DNA from: Archivesica marissinica
Lineage: Eukaryota > Mollusca > Bivalvia > Venerida > Vesicomyidae
Assembly (NCBI GenBank): GCA_014843695.1
Contig: CM026391.1
Location: 21,570,626 to 21,634,625 of the forward strand
Reading direction: 5' to 3'
DNA: 64,000 nucleotides
The notes below the pieces were generated by a model. It did no database searches and was not told where the DNA came from. It saw only the letters and a list, made by a program, of their open reading frames with translations. The translations under genes and the position numbers were made by a program. Below are positions 11,920 to 22,589 of the stretch, piece by piece (position 1 is the stretch's first letter; every line of letters begins with the position of its first letter).

Positions 11920-13085
11920 TGGACCCTTCTGTTATGCAGCGAGGATAGGCGGATACCTTCTGCTATGTAGCGAGGATAGGTGGATACCTTCTGCTATGTA
12001 GCGAGGATAGGTGGAAACCTTCTGCTATGTAGCGAGGATAGGTGGATACCTTCTGCTATGTAGCAAGGATAGGCGGAAACCTTCTGCTATGTAGCGAGGA
12101 TAGGTGGATACCTTCTGCTATGTAGCAAGGATAGGCGCAAACCTTCTGCTATGTAGCAAGGATAGGTGTAAACCTTCTGCTATGTAGCAAGGATATGTGT
12201 AAACCTTCTGCTATGTAGCAAGGATAGGTGTAAACCTTCTGCTATGTAGCAAGGATAGGCGCAAACCTTCTGCTATGTAGCAAGGATAGGTGTAAACCTT
12301 CTGCTATGTAGCAAGGATAGGTGTAAACCTTCTGCTATGTAGCGAGGATAGGCGCAAACCTTCTGCTATGTAGCAAGGATAGGTGTAAACCTTCTGCTAT
12401 GTAGCGAGGATAGGTGGATACCGTCTGCTATGTAGCAAGGATAGGCGCAAACCTTCTGCTATGTAGCAAGGATAGACGGTAACCATCTGCTATGTAGCGA
12501 GGATAGACGGTAACCATCTGCTATGTAGCGAGGATAGACGGTAACCATCTGCTATGTAGCGAGGATAGACGGTAACCATCTGCTATGTAGCGAGGATAGA
12601 CGGTAACCATCTGCTATGTAGCGAGGATAGACGGTAACCATCTGCTATGTAGCGAGGATAGACGGTAACCATCTGCTATGTAGCGAGGATAGACGGTAAC
12701 CATCTGCTATGTAGCGAGGATAGACGATAACCATCTGCTATGTAGCGAGGATAGACGGTAACCATCTGCTATGTAGCGAGGATAGACGGTAACCATCTGC
12801 TATGTAGCGAGGATAGACGGTAACCATCTGCTATGTAGCGAGGATAGACGGTAACCATCTGCTATGTAGCGAGGATAGGCAGAAACCTTCTGCTATGTAG
12901 CGAGGATAGGCGGTAACCATCTGCTATGTAGTGAGGATAGACGCAAACCTTCTGCTATGTAGTGAGGATAGACGGTAACCATCTGCTATGTAGTGAGGAT
13001 AGACGCAAACCTTCTGCTATGTAGTGAGGATAGACGGTAACCATCTGCTATGTAGTGAGGATAGACGCAAACCTTCTGCTATGGA
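11920..13085. repeat. 31-bp minisatellite
   Basis: About 37 copies of CTATGTAGCGAGGATAG followed by a variable ACGGTAACCATCTG or GTGTAAACCTTCTG. Two sub-families dominate: the left half mostly ends CTTCTG, the right half CATCTG. The last few units alternate the two, a sign of block duplication. Confidence 0.95.
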
Positions 13086-13249
13086 GCGCCGAAGCTGTCT
13101 TAGATGTTTCTTGATATATTTCTTAATTTTACTTTTAATTATTACTTTTAAAATAAGTCACGGTTTCTTTTAACAATATATCCCCATACGTGAATTGTTT
13201 GTTCGTGTTTTACGCCTTCATCAGCACCATTTTCTGCATTTTATCATCG

Positions 13250-13560
13250 CATACGGGTAGTTGAATATCTACACTAAACTGAGGGTTGTAGATGGCGCCG
13301 GTATTGTTAAATACTGCTAGAATTGATTATCCCCAAACACAGATAGTTGAATATCCAAGCGGTACACATTTGTAGATGGCGCCAGTATCATTAAATACTA
13401 CCAGAATCGATTATCCTCGGACACGGATGGTTGAATATCGACGCTGGACAGGTTTGTAGATGGCTCCTGTCTCGTTGAATAATATCAGAATCGATATTCC
13501 CCGGACGCGGATAGTTCAAGGTCCACACTGTACGGGGATACAGATGGCGCTAGCCGTCGG
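13250..13560. repeat. Old, diverged tandem repeat of about 80-95 bp
   Basis: Three to four diverged copies share GGACACGGATAGTTGAATAT, GTTTGTAGATGGCGCC, TATCATTAAATACTACCAG and AATCGATTATCC. Divergence is much higher than in the neighbouring arrays. Confidence 0.7.
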
Positions 13561-13853
13561 CTGCTGTTACCTTGCCGCTGTGCGTTGTATATTCGCATTT
13601 GACGTAAACTGTAATATACAAAAAACAGTGTACATTTGTACATACACATTCTGCATAATATAGCTGACCATTAATAAAGTGGTGATTACGTTACTTCTGA
13701 CTTCAACACCGTGCACGTCGTACCCTAGGAATAGCTCACAACAGGAAAGTGGGTCAAGGACTTCGCTGATGTCAGCCTCGTTATCGGAACAGAAGAAGCC
13801 GTGTGACTCCGTATTAGTAGCCTCAAAGTACCTACCTACTTAGCGAGACAGCA

Positions 13854-14177
13854 ATGCTCGGTGCTGTTCAGGCTGCGGATAGCGGGCGGATGTTTATAGC
13901 CCCATCCTCTATGGGATACGGCTTCAACCGTTATCTGGTTAGCGACGAGGACCCCAGCGAAAAAACCCGGAATAATTATTTCTACTGTGAGCTGACAACT
14001 GGTAGAGGGTGTGGTGTGTCCCTAAAACGGGCATGTTTCGGAAGAAGTAGCACCGACCCAGGTCTTGTCACCCCGGACAGTGGAAGAAGATGCCTTACTC
14101 CTGATATAACCAGAGGCAACGTAGCAACCATAATCTTCTTAGAGAAACCAGTCGCCCACATGCCTCGGCGGATGTGA
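13854..14177 (+). CDS. Unrecognised 107-codon open frame (doubtful)
   Basis: The frame opens at 13854 and stops three bases before the TTAA of the next MITE. The stretch is more GC-rich than its surroundings. I recognise no domain, signal peptide or splice pattern, and there is no sequence relation to the repeats nearby. It could be an exon fragment of a decayed gene or chance. Listed only because it is the sole non-repeat frame above 100 codons in this part of the window. Confidence 0.15.
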   Translation: MLGAVQAADSGRMFIAPSSMGYGFNRYLVSDEDPSEKTRNNYFYCELTTGRGCGVSLKRACFGRSSTDPGLVTPDSGRRCLTPDITRGNVATIIFLEKPVAHMPRRM

Positions 14178-14179
14178 AT

Positions 14180-14425
14180 TTAACTATTTCACCGCCAATG
14201 TCGCATAAAAGCGATTTTGTAAAAAAGTAGAGAACCCGATCGGACAGAACAGAACATGCCGTCTGATCAGGCTATATGCTGATTGCTCTTCAGACAGTGG
14301 AGCTGAAGCACCTGTCCGAATAGCAAACAACATAGATCCTGATCAGATGCGGTGTTACGCCGCGGCTGATCTGGATCTATGTTGTTTGCACATGCTCTGA
14401 ATTTATTCGGCGCTGAAAGAGTTAA
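14180..14425. mobile_element. piggyBac-type MITE with internal hairpin (subfamily 2)
   Basis: Bounded by TTAA on both sides, with inverted ends TTAACTATTTCACCGCC and GGCGCTGAAAGAGTTAA. The interior (about 14328-14391) is a long imperfect palindrome: AACAACATAGATCC, GATCAG ... CTGATC, then GGATCTATGTTGTT. TTAA target use and CTNTTTCA ends fit piggyBac. The same layout with different hairpin sequence occurs at 31782 and 46839. Confidence 0.75.
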
Positions 14426-14494
14426 AGAAATCTACATTGTTGTTGATATTACATGTAGAATACTTCCCCACTGGTTATATAGTTATATAGTCTA

Positions 14495-14685
14495 GTTTAA
14501 TCATATTTTATTGCATTCTATATATACAATGTACAATACAAAACAAATGAACAAACTTGTATAACTATCCATAATGCATGATTCGTGGCATTGTTTGCTC
14601 AAGGATTGTCATTATATGTTGAAGCAAATGGGTTGGGCCACAAGTTTTAACAACATTAGTTATGGCCCTCCCCATAAGACTAGAT
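14495..14685 (-). mobile_element. Retroposon 3' tail fragment (second copy)
   Basis: On the minus strand it reads GGGGAGGGCCATAACTAATG, CCAACCCATTTGC, ACATATAATGAC and ends near AATAAAATATGATTAAAC, matching 10081-10394 without the inserted MITE. No coding part is present. Confidence 0.6.
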
Positions 14686-15015
14686 TGTAATTAACAAAGA
14701 GACTGAATACAAGAGTTGTGCTAGTACTTTACTAAATTTAATGATACTAATAGAAAAAGGGTAAAATGATTAAGAGAATAAGCAACATTTTAGATAATAA
14801 GAATTTAGAAACAAAAAACAACAATAAACAAACCAAAAAAAAAGTTATATAGTTGCCGTTTAGTCAGACAGAGTCCATGTTGCGTACAGTGTTGCTTATG
14901 AAGTTGGCAGTCTGACTTCTACAGACTTGTCAGTGTTCATTTATTGGAACTAACATGTCACGCATATCAGTAGTATAGCGCGGCCCGTTTGGGAGAGTGC
15001 CTGGTACGCCTGGTA

Positions 15016-15415
15016 CTGTCACGTGACCTTAAAGAACAATGGGGTCAGTATCGTATGACCGCGCACGAACAATGGGGCGGTATCCTATGACCGCGCACGA
15101 ACAATGGGGTCAGTATCGTATGTCCGCGCACGAACAATACCCTATTATTACGTAAGACAATACCACACCCTTTGTCAAACAATGGGATCCTGACGAGTTT
15201 GGGCACGTTCGGTGACGTCAACCACCGCACCCCGGAATGTAGGCGAGTCATCGGGAATTTCCGTGACATCAACGACCCAACCCAGATAGTAGAACAATGG
15301 GTAGGTATCGATATGACCGAACCCGAACAATGGAAATGGTTACGCCTGTAATTGGGAGAATTTGCCTGCGAGGGTGCGAGGCTGCTAATCACGTGACCTT
15401 AAAGAACAATGGGGT
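15016..15415. promoter_or_regulatory. Clustered SOX-like and E-box motifs in a degraded 33-bp repeat
   Basis: AACAATGG, the core SOX-family site, occurs seven times: 15035, 15068, 15100, 15178, 15293, 15326 and 15405. CACGTG occurs at 15020 and 15390, each followed by ACCTTAAAG and a SOX-like site (CACGTGACCTTAAAGAACAA is repeated exactly). The first three copies are about 33-bp tandem units with CCGCGCACG; the rest are dispersed. No gene start lies nearby, so a regulatory role is speculation. Confidence 0.35.
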
Positions 15416-15573
15416 CATTGTCACGCGACCGCGCGAGTCATCGGAAAACCCGTGACGTGGGGATTGGCCGATTGAGTATAGCGCTCAGCAACCGGCCGCT
15501 CCTCAATATTCGCTACCACCAGACTTCTATATTTTTAATCAATATTCCATTGTTCTAGCGTAATATAATTTTA

Positions 15574-15743
15574 ACCGAACAGCCATAAACTACACCCAGT
15601 TCCACCGTATATTACGACGATATTAAACGCGATTAAACGTATCGTGTATTTTTTCTTTGAAAGAACAATACAGACACTTCCATATATAATATTTTTTCGT
15701 TCGGGCAACGGTTTTATATTAACTCGATATCAAATTAATATCT
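15574..15743. repeat. 170-bp direct repeat, left copy
   Basis: Begins ACCGAACAGCCATAAACTAC and ends AAATTAATATCT. It matches 16028-16197 with about ten substitutions and no indels, at an offset of 454 bp. The segment between the copies is 284 bp. The layout could be a miniature terminal-repeat retrotransposon or a simple duplication; no TG..CA ends are seen. Confidence 0.8.
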
Positions 15744-16027
15744 ATCATTTATTAACCCATTGTTTTATAGATATTCATATAGTATAGAAAAGCCATAAAC
15801 CAACGGATTCAATAACACTCTTTTCAATGTTTAGATCAAAGCTTAAGATATACTAAACACTTATTACAGACTTGTTGCCTCGGTGTAAAATGATACTCGG
15901 ATTTGTGTACTTTACCAAGTGTATTTTATTCATAGCTAAATATTATCGCGAGGGCTAGACGTTTGACCTGTGTTCTTTTGATATGTGATACTATTCCTAT
16001 GCGACTGAATTTACAATCAGCCTTTAC

Positions 16028-16197
16028 ACCGAATAGCCATAAACTACACCCAGTTCCACCGTATACTACGGCGATATTAAACGCGATTAAACGTATCCTG
16101 TATTTTTTCTTTGAAAGAACAATACAGACACTCCCATATATAATATTTTTTCGTTCTGACAACGGTTTTATATTAACTCGATAACAAATTAATATCT
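16028..16197. repeat. 170-bp direct repeat, right copy
   Basis: Partner of 15574-15743, about 94 percent identical by eye. It runs straight into the AT-rich 35-bp array, so the array starts at its right edge. Confidence 0.8.
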
Positions 16198-18105
16198 GTA
16201 GTATCTTGTATTGTATTACATGGATTTGTATTGTAGTATATTGTATTGTATAATAGTATCTTGTATTGTAGTGTAGTATCTTGTATTGTATTATAGTATC
16301 TTGTATTGTATTACATGAATTTGTATTGTAGTATCTTGTATTGTATTACATGGATTTGTATTATAGTATCTTGTATTGAACTATATGAAATAGTATTATA
16401 GTATCTTGTATTGTATTACATGGATTTGTATTGTAGTATCTTGTATTGTATAATAGTATCTTGTATTGTAGTGTAGTATCTTGTATTGTATTATAGTATC
16501 TTGTATTACATGGATTTGTATTATAGTATCTTGTATTGTATTACATGCATTTGTATTATAGTATCTTGTATTGTATTATAGTATCTTTTATTGTATTACA
16601 TGCATTTGTATTGTAGTATCTTGTATTGTATTACATGCATTTGTATTGTAGTATCTTGTACTGTATTACATGAATTTGTATTGTAGTATCTTGTATTGTA
16701 TAATAGTATCTTGTATTGTAGTGTAGTATCTTGTATTGTATTATAGTATCTTGTATTACATGGATTTGTATTATAGTATCTTGTATTGTATTACATGCAT
16801 TTGTATTATAGTATCTTGTATTGTATTATAGTATCTTTTATTGTATTACATGCATTTGTATTGTAGTATCTTGTATTGTATTACATGCATTTGTATTGTA
16901 GTATCTTGTACTGTATTACATGAATTTGTATTGTAGTATCTTGTATTGTATAATAGTATCTTGTATTGTAGTATATTATCTTGTATTGTATTAAACATGA
17001 ATTACAATTGTATTATAGTATCTTGTATTGTATTACATGGATTTGTATTATAGTATCTTGTATTGTATTACATGGATTTGTATACAGTATCTTGTATTGT
17101 ATTACATGAATTTGTAGTATAGTATCTTGTATTGTATTATAATATCTTGTATTACATTAAATTATATTGTATTACAGAATATTGTATTATATTACATGAA
17201 TTTGTATTGTAGTATCTTGTATTGTATTACATGAATTTGTATTGTAGTATATTATCTTGTATTGTATTACATGAATTTTATTGTATCATAGTTTATTGTA
17301 TTGTATTACATGGATTTGTATTGTAGTATCTTGTATTGTATTACATGGATTTGTATTATAGTATCTTGTATTATATTATCTTGTATTGTATTACATGGAT
17401 TTGTATTGTAGTATCTTGTATTGTATTACATGGATTTTATATTATAGTATCTTGTATTGTATTACATGGATTTGATTTGTATTGTATTATCCTGTATTGT
17501 ATTACATGGATTTGTATTATAGTATCTTTTTTGTGTGTATTACATGGATTTGTATTGCATTATAGTATATTGTATTGTAGTATCTTTTATTGTATTACAT
17601 GGATTTGTATTGTATTATAGTATCTTGTATTGTATTACATGGATTTGTATTGTATTACATGGATTTGTATTATATTATCTTGTATTGTATTACATGTATT
17701 TGTATTGTATTATAGTATCTTGTATTACATGAATTTGTATTGTATTATAGTATATTGTATTGTATTACATGGATTTGTATTGTAGTATCTTGTATTGTAT
17801 TACATGGATTTGTATTGTAGTATCTTGTATTGTATTACATGGATTTGTATTGTAGTATCTTGTATTGTATTACATATCTTGTATTGTATTACATGAATTT
17901 GTATTATAGTATCTTGTATTGTATTACATGGATTTGTATTGTAGTGTATTGTTTACATGATTTGTATTATAGTATCTTGTATTGTATTACATGGATTTGT
18001 ATTGTATTATAGTATCTTGTATTGTATTACATGCATTTGTATTGTATTATAGTATATTGTATTACATGCATTTGTATTGTAGTATCTTGTATTGTATTAC
18101 ATGTT
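16198..18105. repeat. 35-bp AT-rich minisatellite, left block
   Basis: Tandem units built from TTGTATTGTATTACATG, GATTTGTATTGTAG and TATC, with many shortened forms. Block-level duplication is visible: 16420-16680 and 16681-16930 share the same order of variants. Open frames rich in YYMDLY or ITWICIV peptides come from the repeat. Confidence 0.95.
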
Positions 18106-19710
18106 GATAGTTTGACAGTTTATTTTATTAAATTCCAATAGGCTGTCAAGCCCATGAGGACATATATACATATTATATACAGTTAGCGAACAGTGCAAAC
18201 ATAAAGCATACATTTTATACAAATGAGCTCCCACAGCCATTTATATCTATGTGTAAATACATGTAATATTTATCTGATATGTGTCTTATAATTAAAGCAA
18301 AATAGTTCTTTATTTCTAACAAGGAGAAGGTCAAAAGACGCAACAAAACGCAAAACCAAACATACAAAATTGAAGTTGTTGCAAAGTTGTATAACATGGC
18401 CGAGTAGTAAACCCTTCGTAACCATATTCATTGCTAAATGTTAAATATTATAAATTTAAATGTTACATGTGGTCTTATTTGTAGATCAGAACGCATCCAT
18501 TTATTTAATTCAGAGCGGCTTTGTAGATTAATATTACATGACATATACATAGATTCATTAATTAAATTCCATTCAACTTTCCAATCACATGAGAACACAC
18601 ATAATATAACATAAATAGTATGTAAGCTAGCACAAACATAGAAAACATACGCATTTATAACTGTGCTTAATTGCTATTTTCTCCCAATCATAGCGAAAAT
18701 AATTCTCCATTTTTTATCTTAATCGTAATGATAAATGCCATCTCAAGATCAAAATGTTGCACTCCATATGCACATTCTGAATACTATGCAACGCTACAGC
18801 GCTGTTCCACCATCAGTCTATCTTGTTCGAAAGCGAAGATAACAAGATCCGGCCAGTTGATAACAAGTATACACATACAGCATTATTATATGTATTACAT
18901 ACCTCGGCTATATAACAAATTATTAAATACATTGTTCAATAGTATATAGCATCACAAGTATACCTGTACAACATTATCATATATAGTATACACCTATATA
19001 ACGTTTTAAATATGTATAATGTATAGCATCAATTGAACTCAAAGCAAAAGCATAATTGTAATTCAACTAATTTCTACACATGACTGTATTTCTAATTATG
19101 AATGCATTATAAATATACAGACCTAACTTTCGTATTTCCTGCTTATTTACTGAGTTCAAGAGTTCAGAAAATTTTAACATATTCGGTCTAATCCAGTATT
19201 TTCTAGATATATACAGGTTTCTAATATTAGCATACATATTATGATATAAATAATAAGTAATAAAGATCAAGAACTGTATTCGCTTTTGCGTCTTAATATT
19301 TTGTGACATAGTAAATTTCTAAATGAAAGTGATTTTTCGTAAAAATTGTGTATTTTGAATTTGAATATTTTTATAAATTTTTATCTTTTAAATATGTATA
19401 TTTTGAAATTACATATAAAAAAATTGGATATTGAAATTGGATTTTTGGAGATTTGTATTAAATATATTTCGAAAATTCAGATTTTTTAAAATATGTATAT
19501 TTTGCGTCACAAAGAGGACATGTTTCACAGTCCCCCTCAGAAAATACTGTATTGCTACGGCATTTACCAACCTTTATTCGAAGTCATGGAACGAGATCTG
19601 CCATTTGCACGATTAATCTGAATTCACATATTCTCGTGCTTATGAAAAATCCCAGAAACGTGTCTCAACTGCAGTGCTTGGGTCGTCAGGCTTTCCTGGG
19701 TCAATGATCC
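18106..19710. other. 1.6-kb segment splitting the 35-bp array
   Basis: Non-repetitive AT-rich DNA between two blocks of the same minisatellite. It contains a diverged direct pair (about 18121-18230 and 18556-18665, sharing TTAAATTCCA, CATGAG, ACATA and GCATTTATA-like pieces), suggestive of decayed retroelement tails. No coding region is recognised. Whether it is an insertion cannot be shown; no target duplication is visible. Confidence 0.4.
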
Positions 19711-20235
19711 AATAGTATCTTGTATTGTAGTACATGAATTTGTATTGTTTATCTTGTATTGTATTACATGGATTTGTATTATAGTATCTTGTATTGTATT
19801 ACATGGATTTGTGTTGTAGTATCTTGTATTGTATTACATGAATTTGCATTGTATTATAGTATCTTGCATTGTAGGACATGGATTTGTATTGTATTACATG
19901 GATTTGTATTATAGTATCTTGTATTGTATTACATGGATTTGTATTGTATTATAGTATCTTGTATTGTATTACATGAATTTATATTGTATTATAGTATCTT
20001 ATATTACATGAAATTGTATTATAGTATCTTGTATTGTATTACAGGGATTTGTATTGTAGTATCTTGTATTGTATTACATGAATTTGTATTGAATTGTAGT
20101 ATCTTGTATTGTAGTACATGAATTTGTATTGCATTGTAGTATCTTGTATTGTATTACATGGATTTGTATTGCATTGTAGTATCTTGTATTGTATTACATG
20201 GATTTGTATTATAGTATCTTGTATTGTATTATAAT
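19711..20235. repeat. 35-bp AT-rich minisatellite, right block
   Basis: About 15 units of the same family as 16198-18105, in the same orientation. Confidence 0.93.
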
Positions 20236-20392
20236 AACGTGAGCATTGGATAGAGCCAAACGAATAAAAGAGACTACCCTAGTCAACATAAAGATTATAT
20301 ATGTTTCAAGTATATAACAAAATATCTTACGTTGGATTTCTGTACTTAGGCCTAAGATACGCGTGTAATACTGGTACACCTACATGACAGTT

Positions 20393-20555
20393 AGTGGCGT
20401 AGCTTCAGCTTAGTATATGTGTATGTACCATTAGTATAGTGGGTCCGGGGCATTTCCCCCGGGATGATTGTGAAAGTCTATATCGCCGCATTTTCATATT
20501 TTTCAGGGAAATGTGTAGGAACGTGCCTACAGGGTCTATCGGCAGCTACGCCACT
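20393..20555. mobile_element. Short element with AGTGGCGTAGCT inverted ends
   Basis: AGTGGCGTAGCT at about 20393 is mirrored by AGCTACGCCACT ending at 20555. The interior has GGGTCCGGGGCATTTCCCCC. Ends of the form CAGTGGCGTAGC are common among hAT-like elements; no target duplication was found. Its right part supplies the end of the GPCR reading frame. Confidence 0.5.
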
Positions 20556-21680
20556 GGTGTCAATTGACAACCTTTTTGAAAATGGTGACAGTTTTAACAG
20601 GAATATGTCTTTAAGTTCAACATGCACGGACATTGTTTTATATAAGGTATACCTTGGTTGACAGCATAGCACGGCTTTGAGTTCCTTGTAGAATATGTCA
20701 TTCATCGCTGTGTACAGGTAGAAATTAATACAGTAGTTCGAAAACTGTAGTAGGTACGTGATGCTCCATGCCAGGTCCATGTTGGCTTGAGCACGACAGT
20801 CGTGACTGGCTACGTACCCCGGTAAGAGATACGTATCCAGTATGAAGAATATGGAGATCGGAGCCGTGGCTACGAGAAAGTAGAACGTACAAACAACCAA
20901 CATCTTCGTCATTCTTACACTGAACCGGTTAGTTCTTTTTAGAACCGAATTATGCATCATAGACGCTCGGTTAAGCTGCACTTTTCTGAGAATTCTAATT
21001 AATAAAATATTACACACGAGCATTGTTATAAACGGAATCAAGCTAAGAAGAGTGAAATCAATAAATACGAATATATGCTCGTCGAAGTAAAAAAGATCCG
21101 CATTAAGCGAACCGCAGTCTCCTTCCGTGTAGTCATTTATCCCATTTGTAAAAAAGAAGTGTCCATTGACTAGGATTAATATAAATAATGTGACGGAAAG
21201 CGCAATAGCCACTTTCTTAGAACTGTATATACTCCTGTACCGTAGCGGAAAGTGTGTTTTAACTAATCTTTCCACTGTTACGCCGACTAGAATCCACGAC
21301 GAATACTGCATTGTTAAATAAATAAAAAAATAATATAGCTTGCAGTTTGCATTACTGGCTGTCTTGAGATCATAATCAAATACTGCGTTAATCCAATGTC
21401 TAGGTAACCCAGTAACCAAAACAACGCTATCGTTGACTGCTAGGCATAGTAGAAACGTCAATGTTGGTTGTCTTCTAAAACCGAGCCGTTGGATCACTAT
21501 TATTGTCAAAATATTTCCTGTCAATCCGAAACAAAATAAAATCGGTGGAATGACCTTCCACAGGTAGTCTGAAATCACCACTTCCGGGTCATTGCCACAG
21601 CCGGGAACTTCATCAAGTTCACTTGAATTGACATTATATTCGGTTATGTTTCCTGTTAATATCAGTTTCGTCATGTTCAT
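20478..21680 (-). CDS. Class A (rhodopsin-like) G-protein-coupled receptor, peptide-receptor type, single exon
   Basis: A 400-residue seven-helix receptor that would signal from the plasma membrane through G proteins; ligand unknown. Helix 1 spans about 41-63 (G55-N56). Helix 2 has LAVND (D84). Cys113 at helix 3 can pair with Cys189 in loop 2. The DRY site reads E137-R138-L139. Helix 5 has Pro216, helix 6 CTFYFLVATAP (Pro274), helix 7 NYCINFYLY (N319-Y323 in place of NPxxY). N-glycosylation sites lie at N11 and N18 before helix 1; C339-C340 after helix 7 could be palmitoylated. The ERL and NFYLY variants resemble FMRFamide-receptor-like and orphan peptide receptors expanded in molluscs and annelids. 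Residues 376-400 and the stop fall in a transposon-like sequence. Met1 is the first Met of the frame; Met3 is an alternative. Confidence 0.85.
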   Translation of the reverse strand: MNMTKLILTGNITEYNVNSSELDEVPGCGNDPEVVISDYLWKVIPPILFCFGLTGNILTIIVIQRLGFRRQPTLTFLLCLAVNDSVVLVTGLPRHWINAVFDYDLKTASNANCKLYYFFIYLTMQYSSWILVGVTVERLVKTHFPLRYRSIYSSKKVAIALSVTLFILILVNGHFFFTNGINDYTEGDCGSLNADLFYFDEHIFVFIDFTLLSLIPFITMLVCNILLIRILRKVQLNRASMMHNSVLKRTNRFSVRMTKMLVVCTFYFLVATAPISIFFILDTYLLPGYVASHDCRAQANMDLAWSITYLLQFSNYCINFYLYTAMNDIFYKELKAVLCCQPRYTLYKTMSVHVELKDIFLLKLSPFSKRLSIDTSGVAADRPCRHVPTHFPEKYENAAI

Positions 21681-22578
21681 AGCGTCTGATATTTCAATAA
21701 CGTGAGAAGTTTCACATTATTTTGATACGGCATCGAATAACAGGACTAGACGTTACTATAGTGGGAATCACGGGCGTATCCTATTTATAGAATGTATACG
21801 TTTTGATAAGAACACATTGCCGTCAGTACTTTGATACCACTCAATTATTCCACTTTTTATTGACCAGTATTAAATCACGGTTCCAGTCTCCCGATATATT
21901 ACTATTTTTTATTATTGACCAATCAATTCGACATGTATCAGACATTCACTAAGGCATTTTATTAAAGATATATATCGTATATGGACGTCCGAGGCTAAAT
22001 AATGTTGTTCAGCATAATAGGTCCATTTGTGAATAATCCACCAGTTTCCGAGCCCGGTAATAATTTCACGATTCTTTTAATTTACTTTCTGTTTTCGTTA
22101 TAAGGTTAAAACATTCATTTACTTCACATTGTGAGTCTATCGCAAAATATATAGTTCAATCGTTATCATCTCATGTATGTACATATAATAAACACACCAA
22201 TTATACATCCCATTTGTATTAAATAAACACAGAATTATATTTCTGAAATAATTCCCAACTACACATTATAGTCTTATTTGACATGAAAATAGAACCTTGT
22301 CCTGGGCTCCAATAGTAATATGCATTACCATTGATAAACTCCGGAAATGATAGTCACTTATCACTATCTAATCGCAAATATTCCCCATGCTCGTTAGATA
22401 AACTAGTTATATTTCATTGAGGTGTGCATTGTACTTGCCCGTTTTGATAGCCTTTTAAAGATTAATATCAATATTGTAAATAGTTACGTTGTTTAGTCAT
22501 AGGAGTGTACATGCACATGCGCATGCAATGTATTGCCATATGCATAGACATGTTCATTTTGTAATATATGATATATCT
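21681..22578. other. Upstream flank of the GPCR, no element recognised
   Basis: AT-rich DNA 5' of the receptor. A fragment near 21880-21960 (GGTTCCAGTCTCCCGAT, ATTGACCAATCAATTCGA) resembles a worn copy of the TAGC..TGGG MITE. No promoter motif can be supported. Confidence 0.35.
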
Positions 22579-22589
22579 TTATTTCGTAA

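Noticed and set aside
14985..15420. Promoter of a gene at 15.4-16.2 kb
   Set aside because: No coding exon can be recognised downstream; the frames there lie in the 170-bp direct repeat on both strands.
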